Below are positions 1 through 9,917 of a DNA stretch of 64,000 bases, piece after piece. The translations under genes were made by a program, and so were the position numbers. Source of the DNA: Bacillota bacterium (GTDB lineage Bacteria > Bacillota > Bacilli > Paenibacillales > Paenibacillaceae). The stretch lies in assembly GCA_023460795.1 (NCBI GenBank), contig JAEWPC010000081.1, positions 6,922-70,921 on the forward strand, read 5' to 3'. How positions within the stretch are numbered: position 1 is the stretch's first letter; each line of letters begins with the position of its first letter. The notes beneath the pieces were generated by a model. The model was not told the DNA's origin and did no database searches. It worked only from the letters and a program-made list of their open reading frames with translations.

Positions 1-866
1 TTGGCAAGCAAGCTGAGCATCTTCGCGTCTTCCTTGTTCTTCGCGAACATCTTACAGTTCAGCGAATCCGTGAAATCGGTGACGTTAAACGTGAACAGCG
101 TGCTTCCCGTGCGAAGCTCCTTCACCTCTAAGCCGAAAACCGCGCCTTGAAGCGTGACCTTCTTCTCTTCCTCTTGCACCTGCGAAATCGGAACCGGCTC
201 GTCCTTGATCTCGTAGCCGTGTTGAAGCACCTGCGGAGCTTCGCCTTCAGCCGCCGCTGCCGCTTCCTTCGAGTCGGCCATCAGCTGCTCGATCGCGTCG
301 CGGTTCTCCTGCTGGATCTTCTGCGTGAACTCATTGATCATATCCGGACGAGCTTCGCCTACCGTCAGCTTGAACCGCGCCGTACGCTGGAACTTCTCCT
401 CGAAGTAGCGGGCCGCGTGAACGTCGATTTCCTTTTTCTTGGCGAGTTCCATATTCATCTCGGTGTGCAGCGTAACCGTTACGACGTCTTTGTCGTCGTA
501 GTCGACTTCGGCTTTGGCAAGCCAGCCGTTGACCGACACGACCGACTGCTGCATCCATTCGACGAACAAGCTCCAATACGCTTGAACGATCGCTCCCGTC
601 GGCACGGACGGCGCGTAAAGCAGCACGGTCCGAATGTCGGCGTGATGGCCGAGCTTCGCTCTCATTCGCTCGGACATTCCGGCAAATACGGCAACTGGGA
701 GCAACTGATCTAATCCGATATAGAACGTCCATTCCTTCTTGGACGGACTGATTTCCAAACGATCCAAATAGCCGTTAGAATAATACTCCTGCTTCCATTC
801 GGCAGGAAGCGCCGCTTGCTGCATCAGCACTTCGAAACCGTGTCGTTGTTTATCCGTCGGCTGCAT
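1..866 (-). CDS. polC: DNA polymerase III, PolC-type alpha subunit (N-terminal part, runs off the window)
   Basis: First 288 codons of the Gram-positive replicative polymerase; the frame is open to base 1. I chose ATG at 866, preceded by GAGAGG about 9 nt upstream, with no stop downstream. The translation begins MQPTDKQRHGFEVLMQQ and contains IDVHAARYFEEKFQRTARF, which fits the PolC N-terminal domain. From about residue 245 (KKVTLQGAVFGLEVKEL) the OB-fold nucleic-acid domain begins; the PHP, proofreading exonuclease and polymerase domains would lie outside. It is the last gene of the rseP-proS-polC run, as in Bacillus subtilis, but the terminator behind proS suggests separate transcription. 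Family assignment comes from the N-terminal domain only, though neighbourhood support is strong. Confidence 0.9.
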   Translation of the reverse strand, partial: MQPTDKQRHGFEVLMQQAALPAEWKQEYYSNGYLDRLEISPSKKEWTFYIGLDQLLPVAVFAGMSERMRAKLGHHADIRTVLLYAPSVPTGAIVQAYWSLFVEWMQQSVVSVNGWLAKAEVDYDDKDVVTVTLHTEMNMELAKKKEIDVHAARYFEEKFQRTARFKLTVGEARPDMINEFTQKIQQENRDAIEQLMADSKEAAAAAEGEAPQVLQHGYEIKDEPVPISQVQEEEKKVTLQGAVFGLEVKELRTGSTLFTFNVTDFTDSLNCKMFAKNKEDAKMLSLLA

Positions 867-963
867 CTTCACATTCCTCTCCGCTTACTCTCTAGTTATT
901 CTACCCGATGAGGTAGCCCCCTTCAATAGAATGGAAGTAGATTCCGAGAGTTATGGACACGCA

Positions 964-1010
964 CAAAAAAGGGCCGATCCCCAGCCGTTGCCGGCAGGAA
1001 GATCAGCCCT
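964..1010 (-). terminator. Intrinsic terminator after proS
   Basis: On the minus strand GGGCTGATC (1009-1001) pairs with GATCGGCCC (979-971) and is followed by TTTTTT (970-965). It lies 17 nt after the proS stop codon and separates proS from polC. Confidence 0.85.
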
Positions 1011-1026
1011 TCCGCATCTTACGCGA

Positions 1027-2484
1027 TTAATAAGCTCTAGCGAACACGACCGTATGCTTAGCCGCTTCGCCGCATACGAGGCAAGTCGGCTTCTTCTCGG
1101 CCGGCTCGAACGGAATGTTCCGGCTTGTCGCGCCGGTTTCCGACTTCACCGTGCTTTCGCAAGCTTCGGAGCCGCACCAGCCGGCAAGGCCGAAGCCGCG
1201 GCTTTGCTCCATCGCCGTCTTGAACTCGTCCAGCGTGTCGACGGAGAACGAATTCTCCTCGCGGAACGCCAGCGCCTTCGCGTACATATCGCCGTGAATT
1301 TGCGCGAGCAGCGCTTCTACTTCGGCGACGATGTTATCGAGCGAGACGGACTTCTTCTCGCCGCTGACGCGGGAGACAAGGACGCATTGGCCGTTCTCGA
1401 TGTCGCGAGGCCCGAGCTCGAGACGGATCGGAATGCCGCGCATCTCGTATTCGTTGAACTTCCAGCCCGGAGACACGTCCGCTCGGTCGTCGACGCGAAC
1501 GCGGATGCCGGCGGCTTTGAGCTGCGCGTACAGCTCGTCCGTCTTGCCGATAACCGTCTCGCGAGTTTTCGGAGGTCCGATCGGAATCATGATAACTTGG
1601 GTCGGCGCGACCTTAGGCGGCAATACGAGCCCGCGGTCGTCTCCGTGCACCATGATCGTAGCGCCGATCAAGCGGGTGCTGACGCCCCAAGACGTCGTAT
1701 GGCAATATTGCTGCGTATTCTCGCGGTCGAGATACTTGATGTCGAACGCGACGGCGAACTTCGTGCCGAGGTAGTGCGACGTGCCTGCTTGTACCGCGCG
1801 GCCGTCCTTCATCATCGCTTCGATCGAATACGTATCGACCGCGCCCGCGAACCGCTCGGATGGCGTCTTCTCGCCCTTGATGACCGGAATCGCCAGTACG
1901 TTCTCCACGAAGTCCGTGTACACGTCCAGCATCGTCATCGTTTCCTTGCGGGCGTCCGCTTCGTCCTCGTGCGCCGTATGGCCTTCCTGCCAGAGGAATT
2001 CGCTCGTGCGCAGGAACGGCAGCGTTCTTTTCTCCCAACGGACGACGTTCGCCCATTGGTTGATCAGCACCGGCAGGTCGCGGTAGGAGTTGATCCATTT
2101 GCTGTACATATGACCGAACATCGTCTCCGACGTCGGACGTACGGCAAGGCGCTCCTCAAGTTGCTCTCCGCCCGCTTCGGTCACGAACGGCAGCTCGGGA
2201 TTGAACCCTTCCACGTGCTCCTTCTCTTTCTGGAAGAAGCTCTCCGGAATGAACAACGGGAAGTACGCGTTGCGGTGGCCCGTCGCTTTGAACCGGGCGT
2301 CCAGCTCCTTCTGGATGTTCTCCCAAATTTCGAAGCCTTCCGGACGGAACACGATACAGCCGCGGACCGGCGAATAATCCATCAGTTCCGCTTTCTTGAT
2401 GACGTCTATATACCAACGCGAGAAATCTTCGCCCTGCGGCGTAATTTCCGTAACGAACGCTTGCGCCTTCGAATCCTTAGACAT
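1027..2484 (-). CDS. proS: Prolyl-tRNA synthetase, eukaryote/archaea-type (ProS type 3)
   Basis: Class II aminoacyl-tRNA synthetase that charges tRNA-Pro. The 485-aa product has RPTSET (residues 116-121) and GEKTPSERFAGA of the eukaryote/archaea-like ProRS, and lacks the editing (INS) insertion that makes the usual bacterial enzyme about 565 aa. Near the C-terminus four cysteines (WCGSEACES and PTCLVCGEA) form the expected zinc-binding domain, and the protein ends in the family's Tyr. I chose ATG 2484 because GGGGAG lies 5 nt upstream; the TTG at 2496 is only about 1 nt from its AGGAG. It lies 26 nt behind rseP, in the place B. subtilis keeps its bacterial-type proS. Confidence 0.95.
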   Translation of the reverse strand: MSKDSKAQAFVTEITPQGEDFSRWYIDVIKKAELMDYSPVRGCIVFRPEGFEIWENIQKELDARFKATGHRNAYFPLFIPESFFQKEKEHVEGFNPELPFVTEAGGEQLEERLAVRPTSETMFGHMYSKWINSYRDLPVLINQWANVVRWEKRTLPFLRTSEFLWQEGHTAHEDEADARKETMTMLDVYTDFVENVLAIPVIKGEKTPSERFAGAVDTYSIEAMMKDGRAVQAGTSHYLGTKFAVAFDIKYLDRENTQQYCHTTSWGVSTRLIGATIMVHGDDRGLVLPPKVAPTQVIMIPIGPPKTRETVIGKTDELYAQLKAAGIRVRVDDRADVSPGWKFNEYEMRGIPIRLELGPRDIENGQCVLVSRVSGEKKSVSLDNIVAEVEALLAQIHGDMYAKALAFREENSFSVDTLDEFKTAMEQSRGFGLAGWCGSEACESTVKSETGATSRNIPFEPAEKKPTCLVCGEAAKHTVVFARAY

Positions 2485-2510
2485 AACGCTCCCCAACTCC
2501 TGACAACGGC

Positions 2511-3773
2511 TTAGTGTCTGACTAATCCTACGATATCGTTATAAGTGACGACGACCATTAACAGCATTAACATGGCGAAACCGATGAAGTGCACCATGCT
2601 CTCCCGGTTCGGATCGATCGGTTTGCCGCGGATCGCTTCGATTCCGAGGAACAGAAGACGGCTTCCGTCGAGCGCCGGGATCGGCAACAGGTTGAAAATA
2701 CCGAGGTATAAACTGAGGATACCCGCCCACATCGTCAATTGAGCGAGTCCTTGCTTCGCGATCTCCACCGTCATTTGCGTTGTCTTGACCGGTCCGCCAA
2801 GGTCATCGAGCTTGAATTCTCCGAATATCAGCTTGCGGAAGCCTTCGAATATTCGCTGCGTCATATCGACCATCGAAGTTCCCGCGAACTTGATCGTCTC
2901 GCCGATGCCCGGTTTTCTCGCTTCGCCCGTCGGTATGACGCCTACTTTGCCCGTTGCCGGGTCAGGCGTTACCGTAATCGGCACGTCGACGCCGTCCCGC
3001 TCGACGACCCAATTCATCGGTTTTCCGATCGAAGACTCGATCTTATCGATGAACAGTTCGATGTCGGCTCCGATCGGCGTATCGTTGATCGACTTCACCC
3101 AGTCGCCTTTCTCCAAACCTGCGACAGCCGCTGGCTTGCCTGCTTCTACGTGGGCGATCAGGATCTTGGTCGGGTTGTCGACCGGTATGCCTTGAAGCAT
3201 GATATAGAGAGCGAACAAGACGTAAGCGAGGAAGAAGTTCATGACCGGTCCCGCGACAATCGCGAGCGCGCGCTTGCGTACCGGCTTCTGGCCGAATTGG
3301 CGGTCGAGCGGAGCGATTTGCGTCTCCTGCCCTCTCGCGACCAAGAGAGCCGCCGGGTGAACGTCGAACCGCTCGACGTCTCCGTCGACGTCCAACGTGA
3401 CGTACAGATGCTTCTCCAAATCGATCGCCTTGATCTCGCCGCGAAGAACGTCGGAACGCTCATCCAATCGATCGAGGTAAAGGCGAGTAACCTTGTTATC
3501 CTTTATCCGGATCGCGATCGTCTGTCCAGCCTGCACTTCGACGACTTCCGGATCTTCGCCCGCCATCCGGACGAACCCCCCGATCGGCAGCAGCCGCAGG
3601 GTGTAGCGGGTTTCCCCGCGTTTGATCGAGAACAGCTTCGGCCCGAAGCCGATCGCGAACTCGCGTACTAATATGCCAGCCCTGCGGGCGAAATAGAAAT
3701 GGCCCCATTCATGCAGCGATACGAGCAAAAAGAACATGAGCACGGTCAAAAATGCGACCTGAATATTCTCCAT
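2511..3773 (-). CDS. rseP: Site-2 intramembrane zinc metalloprotease RseP/RasP
   Basis: Membrane protease that cuts anti-sigma factors and signal-peptide remnants inside the bilayer. The zinc motif HEWGH is at residues 21-25 in the first membrane helix. A PDZ domain spans roughly 205-270 (PAAVAGLEKGDWVKSIND). The second zinc-ligand motif is NLLPIPALDG, ending near residue 370, followed by a final hydrophobic helix. Length (420 aa) matches Bacillus RasP. It sits between dxr and proS as in B. subtilis, with a 96-nt gap to dxr in which I see no clear promoter. Confidence 0.97.
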   Translation of the reverse strand: MENIQVAFLTVLMFFLLVSLHEWGHFYFARRAGILVREFAIGFGPKLFSIKRGETRYTLRLLPIGGFVRMAGEDPEVVEVQAGQTIAIRIKDNKVTRLYLDRLDERSDVLRGEIKAIDLEKHLYVTLDVDGDVERFDVHPAALLVARGQETQIAPLDRQFGQKPVRKRALAIVAGPVMNFFLAYVLFALYIMLQGIPVDNPTKILIAHVEAGKPAAVAGLEKGDWVKSINDTPIGADIELFIDKIESSIGKPMNWVVERDGVDVPITVTPDPATGKVGVIPTGEARKPGIGETIKFAGTSMVDMTQRIFEGFRKLIFGEFKLDDLGGPVKTTQMTVEIAKQGLAQLTMWAGILSLYLGIFNLLPIPALDGSRLLFLGIEAIRGKPIDPNRESMVHFIGFAMLMLLMVVVTYNDIVGLVRH

Positions 3774-3869
3774 CGTTTCAACTCCTTACCCGTTGCCCGT
3801 ACAAGCGGCTGATCTTAGATTAACATTATTCTCCCAAGCGCTACAAGAGAATACCGACTAGACGGATTT

Positions 3870-5009
3870 TTAACGATAAAGCGCTTCGCGACGCGCCCAG
3901 CCGTCCGCTTCGAGGATCGTCGCCAGGTCCGGGGACCCTACGGCGTCGTGACGCGAGAGCACCTCCGAGATCGTGTCTTCAATCGCCAGGAACGGGATTT
4001 CGCCCTTCAAGAACCTGGCGACGGCGATCTCGTTGGCAGCGTTGAATACGGTCGGCGCCGTTCCGCCGGTTCGTCCCGCATCATAAGCCATCCGTAAGCA
4101 AGGGAACCGCTCGAAGTCCATCTCGCGAAAATGGAGCGTTCCCGCCTTCGCTAAATCCAGCGGAGCAGCCGGTGACGGCCTCCGATCCGGATACGTGAGC
4201 GCGTATTGAATCGGGACGCGCATATCCGGGTTGCCTAGCTGCGCGATGACGCTCGTATCCACGAACTCGACCATGGAATGGATGATGCTTTGCGGGTGCA
4301 GCACGACGTCGATCTGGTCGTACGGAAGCCCGAACAGCCAGTGAGCCTCGATAACTTCCAGCCCTTTGTTCACCATCGTCGCCGAGTCGATCGTGATCTT
4401 GGCGCCCATGCTCCAGTTCGGATGCTTAAGCGCATCTTCCACCGTAACGCCGATCAACTGGTCGCGCGTTCGATCGCGGAAGCTTCCGCCAGACGCGGTG
4501 ATGACCAGCCGTTTGATCGCTTTCGCGTCTTCCCCGTTCAAACATTGGAATATCGCCGAATGCTCGCTGTCGACGGGCAACAAGGCGATACCCTTCTCCT
4601 TCGCTCGTTGCATAACGATATGCCCCGCGGTCACGAGCGTTTCCTTGTTCGCGAGGCCGATGTTCGCGCCCGCGTCGATGGCGGCAAGCGTGGATCGAAG
4701 GCCGATGCTGCCGGTCAGCGCGCAGACGACGAACGATGCGCCGGCACCCGCCGCGACTTCGATCAGGCCTTCTTCCCCGTGCACGACTTTAACGCCTGCC
4801 GGCACTTGCTGTCTTAACGTATCGGCGGCTTCCTTCGTTCCTACCGACACAAGCTTCGGCTTGAACGTATTCACTTGCCGTAGAAGAAGCTCTACGTTGT
4901 TACCGGCGGCCAGTCCAACGACTTCGTAGCTATCCGGCTCCCGGGAGATGACGTCGAGCGTCTGCGTACCGATCGAACCCGTGCTTCCGAGCACCGCTAT
5001 TGTTTTCAT
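3870..5009 (-). CDS. dxr: 1-deoxy-D-xylulose 5-phosphate reductoisomerase
   Basis: Second enzyme of the MEP isoprenoid pathway; makes 2-C-methyl-D-erythritol 4-phosphate with NADPH and a divalent metal. The NADPH-binding loop [10 protein letters not shown] is at residues 8-17. The metal/substrate motif [12 protein letters not shown] and the later [18 protein letters not shown] are intact, and the length (379 aa) is normal. ATG 5009 follows GGAGG. It lies 46 nt downstream of cdsA in the uppS-cdsA-dxr-rseP string, so lipid-carrier and phospholipid synthesis are grouped. Confidence 0.97.
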   Translation of the reverse strand: MKTIAVLGSTGSIGTQTLDVISREPDSYEVVGLAAGNNVELLLRQVNTFKPKLVSVGTKEAADTLRQQVPAGVKVVHGEEGLIEVAAGAGASFVVCALTGSIGLRSTLAAIDAGANIGLANKETLVTAGHIVMQRAKEKGIALLPVDSEHSAIFQCLNGEDAKAIKRLVITASGGSFRDRTRDQLIGVTVEDALKHPNWSMGAKITIDSATMVNKGLEVIEAHWLFGLPYDQIDVVLHPQSIIHSMVEFVDTSVIAQLGNPDMRVPIQYALTYPDRRPSPAAPLDLAKAGTLHFREMDFERFPCLRMAYDAGRTGGTAPTVFNAANEIAVARFLKGEIPFLAIEDTISEVLSRHDAVGSPDLATILEADGWARREALYR

Positions 5010-5055
5010 GGAACAAACCTCCGCTGCCTACTGTTGCTATGTAATGCATCCATCG

Positions 5056-5847
5056 TTATTGCGGCAATAAGCCGAGCAAATGAACAAGCGGGAACACGAT
5101 CAGCCAGCTATCCGTCCGATCCAGCACGCCGCCGTGCCCGGGCAATAGGTTACCCGAATCCTTGACTCCGCGGAACCGTTTGTAAGCCGACTGGACGAGA
5201 TCGCCCAATTGGCCGGCAACCGCTGCGGCTAATCCAATCAACGCGGCATCTCCGTAGCTGAGCCGATCCGGCTCGACGTACGCGAATACGCCCGCCGTGA
5301 TCATGGCGATGACGAGGCCGCCAAGGGCGCCTTCGATCGTCTTGTTCGGGCTGATCGCCGGCCACAGCTTCGTCCGTCCGATCGCTTTGCCGACGAAATA
5401 CGCGCCTGCGTCCGACGCCCATATACAGAAGAACGTCAGCACCGACCAGAAGATGCCGTGCGTCATTTCGCGAGTGACCGCCATGTAGTGAAAACCGATC
5501 CCGACGTAGATGACGCCGAGGAACAGAATGCTTACGTGCTCTAATTGTATACGGTTCTTGCTGAAAACCGTTCCAGTCAGCAGGACGAACATGAGCAGCC
5601 ATGCCATTACCTTAAAGGAGGGCATGTCCCATTCGAACGGAAATTCGGGCAGCGCGAGGAGGCCGACGGCCGCGAAACCGATCAGCACGTCGACCCTTAG
5701 CCAGGATTGCCCGTTCAGTCTAACGAATTCCCAGAACCCCACGAGCGCGAGCGCCGCGAGAAAGCCCGAATAATACCATCCTCCCGCCCATAGCAGGAAG
5801 ACGAAAGCCAGTCCCGCGGTTACTCCGCTAATGATCCGCTGTTTCAT
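5056..5847 (-). CDS. cdsA: Phosphatidate cytidylyltransferase (CDP-diglyceride synthase)
   Basis: Integral membrane enzyme that converts phosphatidic acid and CTP to CDP-diacylglycerol for phospholipid synthesis. The 263-aa product is almost entirely hydrophobic helices and carries the family signature near its C-terminus (SAYKRFRGVKDSGNLLPGHG, then GVLDRTDS). The frame is open further upstream, but those extra residues are uppS read in another frame. I chose ATG 5847 (MKQRIISG), which overlaps the uppS end by 20 nt and has GGGGG about 10 nt upstream. Confidence 0.94.
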   Translation of the reverse strand: MKQRIISGVTAGLAFVFLLWAGGWYYSGFLAALALVGFWEFVRLNGQSWLRVDVLIGFAAVGLLALPEFPFEWDMPSFKVMAWLLMFVLLTGTVFSKNRIQLEHVSILFLGVIYVGIGFHYMAVTREMTHGIFWSVLTFFCIWASDAGAYFVGKAIGRTKLWPAISPNKTIEGALGGLVIAMITAGVFAYVEPDRLSYGDAALIGLAAAVAGQLGDLVQSAYKRFRGVKDSGNLLPGHGGVLDRTDSWLIVFPLVHLLGLLPQ

Positions 5848-6646
5848 GCTGCAAAAGCCCCCCGTAGCGGCGCGACCGCCGCTGATACTCCCGTATCGCT
5901 TCGTATAGATGCTCTTCGCCGAACGAAGGCCAGAACACGTCCGTGAACCAAAATTCGCTGTAGGCAACCTGCCAAAGCATGAAATTGCTCAAGCGAAGCT
6001 CGCCGCTCGTGCGGATCAGTAAATCCGGATCCGGCAATTCACCCGATAACAGCTTGCTCCCGAACATCGCTTCATCGATCGCGTCAGGATCTAAGCGACC
6101 CGCCGCGGCTTGCCGCGCAAGCTCGCGCGACGCTTCGACCATTTCGTCTCGGCTTCCGTAGTTCAGCGCGATATTAAGGATGAGGCCTGTATTATCTTTC
6201 GTTCGAGCGATTACTTCGTCGAGCGCGGCAAGCGTATGGCTTGGCAGCAACTCGCGTTTGCCCATCATCCGGACCTGCACGTTGTTCTCGATCAACTCGT
6301 CAAGCTCGAGCGCTAGAAATTCTTGTGGCAGCTTCATGAGAAACTCGACTTCCGTTTTAGGACGTACCCAGTTTTCCGTGGAAAACGCATATATCGTCAA
6401 TATCTTCACGCCGATGTTGCCAGCGGCTTTGGCCACTTTCTTAACGGTTTTCATCCCGCTATGGTGACCTGCCATTCTCGGAAGCCCGCGCGCCTTCGCC
6501 CAGCGGCCGTTACCATCCATGATGATGGCCACATGCTCCGGAATATTGTCTCCGATCGGCGGTTGATGAATCTGTGCCGATTGAATGTCCTTTGTCGTGA
6601 ATACGCCGATCCGAAGCTTGCGGAGCCACTTGAAGAAGCTGCCCAT
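5828..6646 (-). CDS. uppS: Isoprenyl transferase (undecaprenyl diphosphate synthase)
   Basis: Cis-prenyltransferase that builds undecaprenyl diphosphate, the lipid carrier for peptidoglycan and teichoic acid precursors. MDGNGRWA starts at residue 43 with the magnesium-binding Asp at 44. The substrate-binding segment LLIRTSGELRLSNFMLWQ near the C-terminus is complete. The N-terminus is about 30 residues longer than the catalytic core. Its 3' end overlaps cdsA, which suggests coupled translation. Confidence 0.96.
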   Translation of the reverse strand: MGSFFKWLRKLRIGVFTTKDIQSAQIHQPPIGDNIPEHVAIIMDGNGRWAKARGLPRMAGHHSGMKTVKKVAKAAGNIGVKILTIYAFSTENWVRPKTEVEFLMKLPQEFLALELDELIENNVQVRMMGKRELLPSHTLAALDEVIARTKDNTGLILNIALNYGSRDEMVEASRELARQAAAGRLDPDAIDEAMFGSKLLSGELPDPDLLIRTSGELRLSNFMLWQVAYSEFWFTDVFWPSFGEEHLYEAIREYQRRSRRYGGLLQHETADH

Positions 6647-6683
6647 CGTTCTTCCCCCTCAGACGCTTGATCCAGCCCGTAAT

Positions 6684-6714
6684 AAATGAGAATAAACCCC
6701 ACCTGGCGGAGGGG
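6684..6714 (-). terminator. Weak terminator candidate after frr
   Basis: Minus-strand CCCCTCC and GGTGGGG (6714-6697) can form a short stem with one T-T mismatch, followed by the T-rich TTTATTCTCATTTATT. The stem is short, so it may be leaky; uppS follows directly. Confidence 0.4.
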
Positions 6715-6730
6715 CTCATCCGGAAGCTCT

Positions 6731-7284
6731 TTATACTTCCATGATTTCTTTCTCTTTGGCGAGCAGTATTTTGTCCACTTCGGCGACGTAACGGTCCGTG
6801 ATCTTCTGGACGTCGTCTTGATGGCGGCGAGACTCGTCTTCGGAAATTTCGCCTTTTTCCTTTTTCTTGATGTCATCGTTCGCATCGCGGCGAATGTTGC
6901 GGATCGCAACCTTCGCTTCTTCGCCGAATTTCTTCGTCTGCTTCGCGAGTTCCGCGCGACGCTCTTGCGTGAGCGGCGGGATGTTGATGCGGATGATCGA
7001 TCCGTCGTTCGCCGGAGTTAATCCGAGGTCGGACTTCAGAATCGCTTTCTCGATCGCGGCAAGCGCGGATTTGTCCCACGGCTGAATGATAAGAGTGCGG
7101 GAATCCGGCGTGTTGATCGAACCCATCTGATTGACAGGCGTAGGCGTGCCGTAATAATCGGCTTCCACTCTATCGAGCATCGCGGCGGACGCGCGTCCGG
7201 CCCGCAGCGTTTGCAAATCGCGTTTCAGCGCGCCTAGCGCTTTTTCCATACGATCTTCCGCGTTTTTCTTAATCGCTTGTGGCA

Positions 7285-7285
<1 letters not shown>
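6731..7285 (-). CDS. frr: Ribosome recycling factor
   Basis: Splits post-termination ribosomes together with EF-G. The 184-aa product shows the family pattern throughout: an N-terminal helix ([20 protein letters not shown]), the PLNQ-like PVNQMGSI segment, [14 protein letters not shown], and the long charged C-terminal helix. Its ATG overlaps the pyrH stop by one base (TAATG), so pyrH and frr are translationally coupled, as in many Firmicutes. Confidence 0.97.
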
Positions 7286-8058
<773 letters not shown>

Positions 8059-8060
8059 TC

Positions 8061-8094
8061 AAAAAGGGGGAACACCGCGTGTTCCCCTTTTTAA
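8061..8094 (-). terminator. Intrinsic terminator between tsf and pyrH
   Basis: The near-perfect palindrome AAAAAGGGGGAACAC / GTGTTCCCCTTTTT (8061-8093) has a tract of T on the minus strand after a G+C-rich stem. It lies 9 nt after the tsf stop codon. Confidence 0.8.
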
Positions 8095-8102
8095 ATTTAC
8101 TA

Positions 8103-8753
8103 TTATTGTTTCACTTGAGCCATAACTTCTTCGACGAAGTTGTCTACTTTTTTCTCTAGACCTTCGCCCAGCTCGAAGCGAGCAAAACGACGGATCGAGA
8201 TTTTCTCGCCGATCGTCGCGATTTTCTCGTTCAGAAGCGTCGTGATCGACTTGTCCGGATCTTTAACGAACGCTTGCTCCATGAGGCAGTTTTCCTCATA
8301 GTATTTGTTCATGCGGCCTTCAACCATCTTGTCGACGATTTTCTCCGGCTTGCCTTCGTTGAGCGCTTGGTTGCGCAGGATTTCTTTTTCTTTGTCCAGC
8401 TCGGCTTGCGATACTTCTTCGCGGGACAAGAATTTAGGGTTAGCCGCTGCGATGTGCATTGCGATATCGCGAGCGAACGTTTTGAATTGCTCGGTTTTGC
8501 CGACGAAGTCCGTCTCGCAGTTGATTTCGACGAGAACGCCGATGCGTCCGCCGCCGTGGATGTAGGATTCTACGACGCCTTCCGTTGCGATGCGATCGCC
8601 TTTCTTAGCTGCTGCGGAAAGACCTTTCTCGCGAAGCAGCTCGGCTGCTTTCGTCAGATCGCCGCCCGCTTCCTCCAGCGCTTTCTTGCAATCGAGCATG
8701 CCTGCTCCGGTTCTTTCGCGGAGCGTTTTAACGTCTGCTGCATTAATAGCCAT
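8103..8753 (-). CDS. tsf: Elongation factor Ts
   Basis: Guanine nucleotide exchange factor for EF-Tu. The N-terminal UBA-like domain and the signature [20 protein letters not shown] are intact, as is the [10 protein letters not shown] segment that contacts EF-Tu. At 216 aa it is the short form with one core subdomain; the B. subtilis protein is near 293 aa. ATG 8753 follows GAGGAGG. It lies downstream of rpsB across an unusual 239-nt structured spacer containing a terminator. Confidence 0.96.
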   Translation of the reverse strand: MAINAADVKTLRERTGAGMLDCKKALEEAGGDLTKAAELLREKGLSAAAKKGDRIATEGVVESYIHGGGRIGVLVEINCETDFVGKTEQFKTFARDIAMHIAAANPKFLSREEVSQAELDKEKEILRNQALNEGKPEKIVDKMVEGRMNKYYEENCLMEQAFVKDPDKSITTLLNEKIATIGEKISIRRFARFELGEGLEKKVDNFVEEVMAQVKQ

Positions 8754-8821
8754 TGTAGCGTCCTCCTCATGGATAAGCCCTTGGGCGCCTTGCTCAAGGG
8801 AAACGTAGGTTATGTTCTTTT

Positions 8822-8859
8822 AAAAAAAGGGCGGTGAGAAGGTATACTTCTGACCACCC
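8822..8859 (-). terminator. Intrinsic terminator between rpsB and tsf
   Basis: Minus-strand GGGTGGTCAGAAG (8859-8847) pairs with CTTCTCACCGCCC (8841-8829), loop of 5 nt, followed by TTTTTTTA. It is a strong stem; tsf read-through would have to pass it, so it may act as an attenuator. Confidence 0.75.
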
Positions 8860-8863
8860 TTAA

Positions 8864-8975
8864 CTTGTTCCCCCAAAAGTGACACCCCTTGAAAGGGGTC
8901 CCCAAAAAGTAATCGGAACTCACTTCGGAGCATCGCGTCACTTTTTGGGGAGATAGTCAGGGGGAGCCCCCGATT
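8864..8975 (-). promoter_or_regulatory. Structured rpsB-tsf spacer with competing hairpins
   Basis: In the mRNA sense: a GGGGG-CT-CCCCC hairpin (8971-8960), then CCCCAAAAAGTGAC (8950-8937). This segment can pair with ACTTTTTGGGG (8910-8900) or with the later GTCACTTTTGGGG (8883-8871). Between the two partners lies a third hairpin, ACCCCTT-TC-AAGGGGT (8899-8884). The two long pairings exclude each other and precede the terminator at 8859-8822. It could be a switch or a dispersed intergenic repeat. Confidence 0.5.
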
Positions 8976-8992
8976 GAGAGCATTATATGTTG

Positions 8993-9691
8993 TTACGCAG
9001 TCGTTTCTTCGCCTTGGCGGGATTCAACGATCGCGTCAGCCATCTTAGCCGTAAGAAGCTTAACCGCGCGGATCGCGTCGTCGTTACCAGGGATTACATA
9101 ATCGATTTCGTCCGGATCGCAGTTCGTATCAACGATGCCTACGATCGGAATGCCGAGCTTGCGAGCTTCCGCTACGGCGATACGCTCTTTACGCGGGTCG
9201 ATAATGAACAGCGCGTCAGGAAGCTTGCGCATGTTCTTGATGCCGCCGAGGAATTTCTCAAGACGATCTTTCTCTTTGCGGAGAAGGATGACTTCTTTCT
9301 TCGGAAGCACTTCGAACGTGCCGTCGTTCTCCCATTTCGTCAGCAAGTGCAGACGATCCGTACGCTTCTGGATCGTGGAGAAGTTCGTCAGCGTACCACC
9401 CAACCAACGTTGGTTGATGTAGTATTGCCCGCTGCGTTCCGCTTCTTCCTTAACGGAATCTTGCGCTTGTTTCTTCGTGCCGACGAACAGCATCGTTCCG
9501 CCTTGCTCAGCGAGCTGGCGTACGAAGTTGTAAGCCTCGTCGACTTTCTTGACCGTTTTTTGCAGGTCGATAATGTAAATGCCGTTACGTTCGGTAAAGA
9601 TGTACTTGTCCATCTTCGGGTTCCAACGACGTGTTTGGTGACCGAAGTGCACGCCTGCTTCAAGCAGTTGCTTCATGGAAATGACTGCCAT
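8993..9691 (-). CDS. rpsB: 30S ribosomal protein S2
   Basis: Small-subunit protein of 232 aa. [20 protein letters not shown] and YIINQRW-like [13 protein letters not shown] are diagnostic. The frame is open a further 300 nt upstream, but ATG 9691 (MAVISMKQ) has AGGAGGT 9 nt ahead and matches the family start. It has its own sigma-A promoter about 130 nt upstream, so it is separated from the flagellar operon. Confidence 0.97.
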   Translation of the reverse strand: MAVISMKQLLEAGVHFGHQTRRWNPKMDKYIFTERNGIYIIDLQKTVKKVDEAYNFVRQLAEQGGTMLFVGTKKQAQDSVKEEAERSGQYYINQRWLGGTLTNFSTIQKRTDRLHLLTKWENDGTFEVLPKKEVILLRKEKDRLEKFLGGIKNMRKLPDALFIIDPRKERIAVAEARKLGIPIVGIVDTNCDPDEIDYVIPGNDDAIRAVKLLTAKMADAIVESRQGEETTA

Positions 9692-9824
9692 CTCTACTGC
9701 ACCTCCTAATGGTTTTTGGTGAATCTCCGCCGCTTCTCGCGCTTTCCGCCAAAACTTATTTGCTTGTCGCAAGATAAGCACCGTTGACGAAATTGAAAAG
9801 CGTGTGTTTTTTACACCGAAAAAT

Positions 9825-9853
9825 AATATAGCATATCGTGGGCGCGAGTGCAA
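9825..9853 (-). promoter_or_regulatory. Sigma-A promoter for rpsB
   Basis: Minus-strand TTGCAC (9853-9848), 17-nt spacer, TATATT (9830-9825). The transcript would have a leader of roughly 125 nt with a possible CTTATCTTG...CAAGCAAATAAG hairpin. Confidence 0.75.
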
Positions 9854-9873
9854 TGGAGATCCGGCAAGAACCC

Positions 9874-9917
9874 CAAAAAAATTACCCGCTCGAGCCTTTA
9901 CGGCTTGAGGCGGGTAA
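9874..9917 (-). terminator. Intrinsic terminator ending the fla/che operon
   Basis: Minus-strand TTACCCGCCTCAAGCC (9917-9902) pairs with GGCTCGAGCGGGTAA (9896-9882), followed by TTTTTTT. The upstream arm includes the last codons of the preceding gene. Confidence 0.85.

Noticed and set aside
931..2514. 527-aa open frame on the plus strand opposite proS
   Set aside because: It mirrors the proS codons (Arg/Leu-rich shadow), has no family features, and the minus-strand gene is certain. The same holds for the long frames opposite cheA (16196-17782), flgG (30799-31935), hslU (42872-44032) and others.
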